Shown: piece after piece, positions 34,273 through 40,958 of the stretch
Position numbering within the stretch: position 1 is the first letter of the stretch
Layout of the letters: every line of letters begins with the position of its first letter
Source: Phaeoceros laevis
Lineage: Eukaryota > Anthocerotophyta > Anthocerotopsida > Notothyladales
Assembly: GCA_049999765.1 (NCBI GenBank)
Contig: JBNGIQ010004122.1
Coordinates: forward strand, 1 to 40,958
Reading direction: 5' to 3'
DNA length: 40,958 bases
Notes under the pieces: generated by a model
The model's database searches: none
The model's input: the letters and a program-made list of their open reading frames with translations, nothing else
What the model was told of the DNA's origin: nothing
Made by a program: the position numbers and the translations under genes

Positions 34273-37200
34273 CTACAGACCTTTGCCCTTCGACTTTTCT
34301 CGACCAGATTTCTCCTTGCCTCGCCACAGCAGCCGAATGGGTGTGCCAGGGTAGCCGACGTTCTTTCGTACTTGCTTCTCCATGTACCGCCTGTACATTT
34401 CAGGGAACAACTTCGCATCGTTCACAAAAAGGACAAAAGTGGGAGGTCGAATACCAGCCTGCACCAACCAGACTCGCTTGTCAATAAATAGGACTGCACA
34501 ACACCGGGAGAAAAATGCAAGCATCGGAATGCTACATCTCCCCCCTCCCCAGTTGGTGAGATTGTCTGTCGCGACATAACGCATATTGGGGCAACACCTA
34601 CCTGGGTGCAGTAGTACATCTTTCCTTTCTTGCCTCCTCTGGTCGTAGGAGGCTGTCTCAATAGCAGTGCTTCATGCAAGACCTGGTTCAGCGTAGCAGT
34701 TGTCAGCCTTCTTGCTCGCTCCTTTCCAGCCGCTATGGCAGCAACAAGAATTCTGCAAAGACAGCACCACTATTTGCATCAGAACACCCTTACAATTCGC
34801 ATCTTCTCAGTTGAGAACTACAAAACCTCATAACACAGAAAGCACCCAGAATGCGGCCTCGAGATACTGTCACTTTACTATACATACTTTTGGATCCTCT
34901 GGCCACTTGTTGCTGATGAGTAGACAATTGGTGCCCAATCAAGTACCCTTAATCGATCCCGAACATCCCGTTCATAATGCACTGTGGTCTTGTTGTCTTT
35001 CTCAAGAATAGTGTCCCACTTGTTGACAACTATCACACAAGCCTTCCCCTCCTTTTCTATCCTTTCACCAAGCTTGTAGTCCTGTTTTGTGTCAAAAAAG
35101 ACTAATTCTTGACTGCCCCCCCGTGCATGACAGTCCACAAAGGAGGAACTTTTAACTCCTCAAAAGCATAAAAGAAAGCCAACCAACCTGCTCAGTAACA
35201 CATGCCATGGCGTCAATCACAAGAGCCACAACATCAGATCGTCTTATAGCTCGGAAAGCTCGGTTTACAGACAGGCTTTCTGTCACGCTGCCAGCAGATG
35301 CAATAGCTGATCTTCGCCTGATGCCGGCAGTATCAATCAACTTCACAGTCTTCAGAAAAGCCCACAGCAAAGTCAGAGAGGTACCCTACAGCTCTAGTAC
35401 AGCGGTGCAACTACCATTTACATTGAAACAGCAAACCAAATCACATTTCAGAAAAAAAAGGGTCTTAAAAGAAAATGTAACCTTTCTGTACCTGCCCGTC
35501 TGGAGTAACAAAATCAGTGTCAACAGCATCACGAGTTGTGCCGCTAATTGGACTCACAATAGTCCTCTCCTCCCCCACAAGAGCATTCAGGATACTGCTT
35601 TTTCCAACATTTGGCTTGCCAACAATTGAGATAGCCAAAGGCCTGTCGCCCACGTCTTGTTGCTCGTCTGGAAGCTTCAAGAATCAGAGATGGCAACAAA
35701 GACTTGCTTAATGTTGTACTCCTGGTCTGGCAATTCGTTCTCCAAACGCAACACCTCCTAACACGATCAACTCGAAAATGAACATCTGCCTGCTGATTGT
35801 ATGTATTCACATCCTACGATTCAGAACACATTCAAAAACATACCTGTGGAGTCTTCAGGTTAGCACAGACAGCATCGAGCAAATCGCCTGTTCCAGTTCC
35901 CGATATTGCAGAGATAGCTAATGGATCAAACCTGTATAAGAAAAATAAATTGGACTTACAACCGACACTGGTGACTCTCTACGATGCACCCTCTTGCGAA
36001 GAAATTCTGTAGTAGTCTACTCACCCTAAAGACCAAAACTCTGCTGCCTGGAGGAATCCTTTGGTTGGAGACTCACACTTGTTAACTGCAAGCGTGATCG
36101 TTTTGTTGGAGTGCTTTTTCCTCAGCCAATTGGCTATGTCTATATCAGCAGCAGTCACACCTGCCTGCAATTATAGCTTAGCTTCTTCTCCAAGACAACG
36201 AGTTTGAAGAGCTAGTGAGCTTCTCACGCGAACTTCTCACGCAGACTGGACTAGGTAGAACAAAATCGAATAATATATACCTGGCCGTCCACGACAAAAA
36301 TAATACTGCAGCTTTCCTCAACTGCTGCGGCCGCTTGTTTTTCAATCAAAGCAGGAAGCCCTGCTGCAGCTGCATCCCTCATAGCACGATCCAGAGCCTC
36401 AGGTCCTCCACCACTAGTAACTGCTATACCATCTACATCCATGCCATCCCTGTTAGGAATGGTCATAACGCCACCTGTATCCACTAGCATGAACTCCTGT
36501 AATCCCCAATAAGCTCTTCCGTACAGTCTATCTCGAGTTACACCAGGCTCGTCATGCACAATAGCAAGGTCTCCCTACAGGAAAGTATAGCACAGAGGTA
36601 AGGGGGCTTCAGAAAGAAGATGATCCCAAAAGGTATGCCTGCACAGAGTCGCTAGAGACTTACTCCAGCGATCCTATTGAACAGGGCAGACTTCCCAACA
36701 TTCGGCCTTCCTACAACAACAACTTTGGGAAGTAAATGATCTGGCACCTGCACCCCAAGGAGCCAGCTCCAACTCTCAGTTCCAAGTTAGACGCGATGCG
36801 ACTCTTGTCAACGAAGGTGACAACTGTATCAACCGTATATACACGACCATCATCTCACCCGATTTTCCTCCTCATAAGAAACTCGAGAAGGCTTTTTCTT
36901 TCGCTTCCGACCGCCGGTCTCTGCTGCCTCATCCTCTGGACGAATTTTTAAGGATGTGAGTTCGTTGCTCAGTAGAACAAAAATGCCTAGGCCAATGTAT
37001 TGAAGCAATAACAGCTGAAGATGGTCTCGGGAATCCTAGAATCTTACCTAGCAGAATTTCTTCGAGCAAAGATTGCCGATACTCCGTAGCTGCAAGTTTC
37101 GCCGCCCTCTCATAGTCCTCCTCTGACAGGTTCTCGAAGTCTCCTTCCTCCTCCTCCTCCTCCTCCTCGTCTTCCTCCTCTTTCAGTTCCACCTCCTTCA

Positions 37201-37396
37201 ATTCAGAAGCCACCGAGTGTTCGGAATGTCGTAAAGGAAGCGGTGGTCGAAATATCTGCCACTTGTGGACATTGGCGGCAGGGTGCCCATGCGATAATGA
37301 TAGGTGGGACAGAGGCCTCAGGGCAGAATTGACGGCTTGTAAGGCATGCGGAGAAACAAGTACGCAGGAGCTGCAGGCCGCGTACAAAGCTGCCAT
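34273..37396 (-). CDS. DER: Double Era-like GTPase Der/EngA, plastid-type
   Basis: Ribosome-assembly GTPase with two consecutive G domains and a KH-like C-terminus; the plant homologue (EMB2738) acts in chloroplasts. Eleven exons on the minus strand: 37396-37048, 36935-36859, 36747-36664, 36574-36281, 36164-36025, 35931-35844, 35757-35492, 35349-35188, 35081-34888, 34752-34602, 34458-34273. The N-terminus is a transit-peptide-like stretch followed by a Glu-run and a KRKKK patch. G domain 1: [13 protein letters not shown] (P-loop 155-162), [15 protein letters not shown], and NKCE for NKxD. G domain 2: [35 protein letters not shown]. The C-terminus has [15 protein letters not shown] and GTPIRLLWR. 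All exons are in phase except exon 7, which is one base short: the frame ISDS-stop must shift at about 35680 to reach KLPDEQQ. Adding one base gives 663 aa, the length I recall for the Arabidopsis protein. Either an indel or a 29-nt intron explains it. Confidence 0.93.
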
Positions 37397-37690
37397 CGGT
37401 TGCTCAAGTCCAGACAAACTCGAGGTTTTCACAATGCAAGGGAGCTTTTAGCGATTCCACCGAGTCTGAAAAAACGAACATTCTGCTTTCCATCTCCACT
37501 TTCCCAAACTCTGGCCATTATAGTAGCGTGGATGTGCGTAAAATGCGACGAGAATGGATGCTTGCCGTGTTGATTTAGCTTTTCCTTCTGCAGGGCAGTC
37601 CATAAATTTACTTATTGGCACGTCTGATAAGCCCTAAAATTCGTCGAACAATCCGGTGGTGATGTCTTCGTATGAGAATTTCATGAGGCC
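37397..37690. promoter_or_regulatory. Divergent promoter of DER and maturase
   Basis: Only 294 bp separate the two start codons, the shortest divergent spacer in the window. A shared, bidirectional promoter is likely. I see no certain TATA box; CCCTAAAA at 37632-37639 is a partial telo-box-like element. Both products serve organelle gene expression, which makes co-regulation reasonable but unproven. Confidence 0.5.
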
Positions 37691-39097
37691 ATGCTTTTCG
37701 CTACTTGTGGCCGCGGCAGCAAGAGGCTCTTGTATCTGCCAGTCACAAGACACAAGCGCGGCTACTCCACTGAGAATTGGCAAGCATTCGATGGCCGGAA
37801 CCGGCCCCACACAGATTTCACGCAGCCGAGGTGGAGGTGTTCGTACGCCAGTCTTTTCATCCCAAATGTGTATGAAGCTGCGTTTCGTAAGCTCAAATTC
37901 AGCTCAAAGAATAGGCTTCTGGCGATGGATGAGTTGTCGAGTGCAGAGATTCATAACTTAGTTCACCAGATGAAGAACAGGTCCTTCCAGTTTGACCCGG
38001 TTTTGAAGAAAACGGTCGTCGGACATGACGGGAGAACTCGTGCCCAAGGTATCCCTAGTGGAATGGACATGGTGGTGCAGGAAGCACTGAGGACAATACT
38101 GGAGCCAGCATTTGAGTCCAAGATGCTGGATTCAAGCCACGGGTTCAGAACTGGGAGGAATGAGCACACTGCTTTGCGAACAATCCGCAAAGGGTGGAGT
38201 GGTATTACCTGGCTAATTCAAGCAGACATTAAGGGGTTCTTCAACAATGTGGACTACACCACTCTGTCAGCTCTGCTGATGAAGGAGGTGAAGGATCAGC
38301 AGCTCGTAGATCTGTACTGGAAGGCCGTGAATGCAGGGTTGGTGAACCAGAACCCTAGTAATCGCATCCTCTCCAATTTTCTTAGCAATGTCTACCTGCA
38401 CGAGCTGGATACATGGATTGACAGACTTGCAAAGACGCGGAGTGGCTCAGCCACTAGGGTTCGCTATGTCAGGCACGCGGATGAATGGGTGATTGGCGTC
38501 CAGGGGAGCAAGATGTTCGCACTGGAGATCCAAGATGAAGTCGTTAGTTTCTTGGCACAAGAGCTGAACGTGGAGTTGGATGAAGAGAAGACCAGTGTCA
38601 TTCATCTGCCTACAGACAAGGGAAGATTTTTAGGGACTCTGTTGAGGGTGAGGAGCAAGCAGTACACAGAGTATCTCCTGCGGCAGCACAAGCGTGCACA
38701 AAGCAAACAGATTGTTATGGAAGCACCCATCAAGGACATTGTAGCAGTCCTAGTCAAGGCAGGGTTTGCTGTCAATTATGGAAGACCTCGAGGAATGACC
38801 AGATGGGTGTTCCTCAGGCCAGAGGAAATTGTGAGGCGCTACAACTCGGTCATCAGGGGTATCTCTACTTATTACTCCTTTGTGGACAACAAGAACATGC
38901 TTCAGAGGATTATGTGGGTATTACGATTTTCTGCTGTCTTTACGCTATGCAGGAAGTGGAACTTGTCAACCAGAGGTGTCTTTAGGAAGCTCGGCTCGAA
39001 AACGGCTATCCTAGGTCCAAACAACAAAGTGGTAGTGCATCTGGCCCTTCCCACTTCTCTGGCGAAAACTCCTCTGGATTTTGCACTCATCAGATAA
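37691..39097 (+). CDS. Nuclear group II intron maturase, degenerate RT
   Basis: Intron-encoded-protein family member, here in the nucleus, expected to help splice organelle group II introns. Single exon, 468 aa, ATG 37691. The N-terminus (MLFATCGRGSKRLLYLPVTR, then RGYST) is Arg-rich and acid-poor, consistent with mitochondrial import. The RT fold is recognisable: VVQEALRTILEP, SSHGFRTGRN, ADIKGFF with Asp179 of motif A, LSNFLSNVYLHELD. The catalytic YADD box reads HADE (262-265) and the usual PQG/SP segment reads NQNPSNRILSN, so reverse transcription is probably lost. Domain X, the maturase part, is kept: LRFSAVFTLCRKWNLSTRGVFRKLG near 410-440. No HNH endonuclease domain follows. Neighbours are nuclear, spliced genes, which argues against an organelle contig. 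It could be an nMAT relative or a separate lineage-specific transfer of a mitochondrial intron ORF; I cannot decide. The frame is intact over its whole length, implying selection. Confidence 0.88.
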   Translation: MLFATCGRGSKRLLYLPVTRHKRGYSTENWQAFDGRNRPHTDFTQPRWRCSYASLFIPNVYEAAFRKLKFSSKNRLLAMDELSSAEIHNLVHQMKNRSFQFDPVLKKTVVGHDGRTRAQGIPSGMDMVVQEALRTILEPAFESKMLDSSHGFRTGRNEHTALRTIRKGWSGITWLIQADIKGFFNNVDYTTLSALLMKEVKDQQLVDLYWKAVNAGLVNQNPSNRILSNFLSNVYLHELDTWIDRLAKTRSGSATRVRYVRHADEWVIGVQGSKMFALEIQDEVVSFLAQELNVELDEEKTSVIHLPTDKGRFLGTLLRVRSKQYTEYLLRQHKRAQSKQIVMEAPIKDIVAVLVKAGFAVNYGRPRGMTRWVFLRPEEIVRRYNSVIRGISTYYSFVDNKNMLQRIMWVLRFSAVFTLCRKWNLSTRGVFRKLGSKTAILGPNNKVVVHLALPTSLAKTPLDFALIR

Positions 39098-39220
39098 GGT
39101 AGGTAGCTAGGACTAGACCACTTGCCATTCCAGAGTCCGAGGAATTGCTCAAGGCCTCAAGGCAGCAGCAGGGAATGAGGAACCCCCCACTTGGAGGACA
39201 GTCAGAGTGCAGTTGTGCTC

Positions 39221-40195
39221 GCCCAGCTGGACCAGCAGGACCTCGCGGCGCCGCACCCAGGGAAGGCATGACGGGACGGGATGCAGGGAGGCAGGGCGGG
39301 GTTGCGGTAGCTGGCCAGGCAGGCTGGCCTAGGCATGGCGGGACGGGGCTGCGGGTAGCTGGCAGGCTCGGAGGGCAAGGGGCGGGCTGCGGGGATCGGG
39401 CAGGCATGGCGGACGGGGAGCCCTGCAGGCCGGCAGCTGGCCAGGCAGGCATGCCAGGATTGTGACTGCCCGGGAGTGCCGGGGCTGTTGGTGGACGCGA
39501 GCTACTGGGCGAGCTGCTGGGCGGGCCGGGGCTGCTGGCCATGGACGGGGCTGCTGGTCGAGCCAGGGGCGGCAGGCATGGCGCCCCTTGCCGGCAGCAT
39601 TCCTGGCGTGCTGGGGAATGACACCGTTGGTGGTGCCAAATTGTAGGTGGAGCTTTGCAGGGTTTTTCAGCAGTAGCAGTCCAGCGGGCATTGAAACGAT
39701 TCAATCCACGTTTCAGCACAAACCTGGACAATCTCAGGAGCATCAGGGAAATGCTTGGCTAACTTGCGGCAAGATTTAGCCTACGCTCTCAATCCAGGGT
39801 TGAAGTTGTAGCCAATTTTCAAAAATGGTTCTCTGAAGGACCTTGGACGTTGTAGGTGAACTCTTTCAACACCCATTGAACTTTGCACCTGCGTCTAAGC
39901 GGGTCATCAGCTGCAGGCAAGCACATGGGAAGCTTTGAGCATCCAGGTAGGGACGATTGCGAACTGAAACCTGAAGTGAGTAGCCTAGGTCGAAAAATGC
40001 AATCCCCTGCTTCAGCTTGGACCTAAACCACTGATTGTTGCTCTCCTGTAAAAATCTAGCATGAAACCTTTGCCATTCTGGAACACAGCACCAGTTATTG
40101 CACAGAACAGCACTGCTGCAGCAAGTGCACATCAATGAAGCTGCCAGGATTCAATCAAGCTGAAGGCTCTCCTGGTCCTGCTGGTCCAGCTGGGC
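39221..40195. repeat. 22-bp inverted repeat pair bounding about 0.97 kb
   Basis: GCCCAGCTGGACCAGCAGGA begins the left arm (39221-39242) and its exact reverse complement forms the right arm (40174-40195). The arms are perfect over 22 bp. They might be termini of a non-autonomous element or simply opposed copies of the same CTGG-rich low-complexity sequence. No target-site duplication could be established. Confidence 0.4.
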
Positions 40196-40563
40196 AAGGC
40201 TCTGCTGGGCCAGGGCGCTGTGCTGTGCGGCGCTGCTGGGCGCGGTGGGGCGAGGCTCTGCTGGGCCTAGGTGCTGCGCGGCAGTGCATCCAAAATCTGC
40301 AAGTCTTAGAGGGCTATGGCGCTCCGAAGCTCTCAAACCTTGAAGCATCCATTCCGCCCAGTTCACCGTGACGGGAACTAAAATTAAATTCCGTAGGGAG
40401 CCGGTGCCGTGAGTAGCCGGTCGCTGGAGTACTGAGAGAAGGGAGGAGAGGTACGAGGAGAGATGGTATGCAGGAGGGAGAGCCATGGCGACATGCCATG
40501 GCGCGCGGCGGGCCCCGCACCTCGCCAAGTGTTTTTTAGGGGCAGCCTGAATTAGTGTGCTTT

Positions 40564-40592
40564 GGAGAGAGAGAGAGAAAGAGAGAGAGAGG
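40564..40592. repeat. GA microsatellite
   Basis: A run of GA dinucleotides with one AAAG interruption. GA tracts can recruit GAGA-binding BPC proteins in plant promoters; no gene start was found beside it. Confidence 0.8.
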
Positions 40593-40958
40593 TGTTTTTG
40601 CTAGATACACCGGAGTGTAGTTCTTCGCTGTCAAGTCACGCCAACCCCGGCTCACCAGCTGCGCCTGGCCGCGTCCGTGCCATGCCAGCTGCAATCTCCT
40701 CCGGGAGCCGGCTCCAAAAGTCCTTACACTCTATCCGCTTCCTCTTGCCCTCCTTCATTGCCAGCATTTCCATCATTCAGGAGCTGAGTTGCAGTGCTGG
40801 ACTATGATTCTACTAGAGGATAGAGCAGCCTCAGCAGCATACTTGCAGCAATTGAAGGCTAGATATATCATATGTGCACTTATCCGTAAAAGACTGAAAG
40901 TCATACATGATTGATTAATTATCACTTTGATAGCTTTCATAAATTCATAATTTCATAT

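Larger units (their letters stand above)
39098..40958. other. GC-rich low-complexity region, no gene supported
   Basis: From 39220 to 39600 the sequence is built from GGC/GGCAGG/CTGG-type units and gives long Ala/Pro/Gly ORFs on both strands that are composition artefacts. The block between 39650 and 40130 is of normal complexity but shows no exon that I recognise. 40175-40290 is again CTGG-rich. A 22-bp inverted repeat links the two rich blocks. 40564-40592 is a GA microsatellite. The last 150 bp are AT-rich. Confidence 0.5.

Noticed and set aside
39090-39743. 217-codon minus-strand ORF rich in Pro/Ala
   Set aside because: It is a by-product of GGC/CAGG low-complexity DNA; the opposite strand is equally open and there are no domains.
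40135-40528. Collagen-like GPAGPAG ORF
   Set aside because: It arises from CTGG repeats over a short stretch, with no signal peptide, continuing domain or splice partner.
40562-40807. 81-codon ORF near the window end
   Set aside because: It opens in a GA microsatellite and has no motif, start context or splice sites that I can support.
1-40958. CRISPR arrays, bacterial operons or phage elements
   Set aside because: No regular repeat-spacer array is seen; genes are spliced, monocistronic and eukaryotic.

Overview
This is a nuclear genomic window from a green plant, most likely a non-seed land plant (bryophyte- or lycophyte-grade; the lineage is inference). The evidence is intron-rich genes with short GT-AG introns (mostly about 75-200 nt), plant-type CDK11/CDKG kinase, plastid thioredoxin f, plastid-type double Era-like GTPase Der/EngA, plant PHD and JmjC proteins, remains of a pentatricopeptide-repeat (PPR) gene, and a nuclear copy of a group II intron maturase. 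Gene density is about one gene per 3-4 kb. The exon models below were built by hand from splice sites, phase and protein-family knowledge.

Layout. 1-101: 3' end of an extensin-like wall protein. 102-3640: no intact gene, but decayed PPR copies and a coding-like stretch broken by one stop. 3644-5617 (-): BTB/BACK protein of the POB1 family, divergent from 6194-9861 (+), a CDK11/CDKG-type kinase with a very long RE/RD-rich N-terminus. 10454-11898 (+): PHD-finger protein. About 12100-15296 (+): a large Cys/His-containing gene that I cannot assign to a family. 15811-16146 (-): molybdopterin synthase small subunit, divergent from 16987-22208 (+), a 20-exon aconitase. 22209-25891: 3.7 kb without a recognisable gene. 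25892-28243 (+): cytosolic-type glutamine synthetase. 29037-32156 (+): JMJ31-like JmjC oxygenase with a probable microexon and a GC-AG intron. 32961-33722 (+): thioredoxin f. 34273-37396 (-): Der/EngA, divergent from 37691-39097 (+), the intronless maturase. 39098-40958: GC-rich low-complexity DNA with a long-range inverted repeat.

Functional themes. Several genes serve organelles: aconitase (mitochondrion, perhaps also cytosol), thioredoxin f and Der (plastid), and the maturase (probably mitochondrion). Aconitase and glutamine synthetase sit at the carbon/nitrogen junction (citrate to isocitrate to 2-oxoglutarate, and ammonium assimilation), but their proximity need not mean co-regulation. 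Three gene pairs are head-to-head with 290-840 bp between start codons, so bidirectional promoters are plausible.

The most interesting items are the maturase, whose reverse-transcriptase active site is altered (YADD-type box reads HADE) while domain X remains; the unassigned gene at 12.1-15.3 kb; an intron placed exactly at a possible second start codon of aconitase; and single-base-type frame breaks in two otherwise coherent genes.
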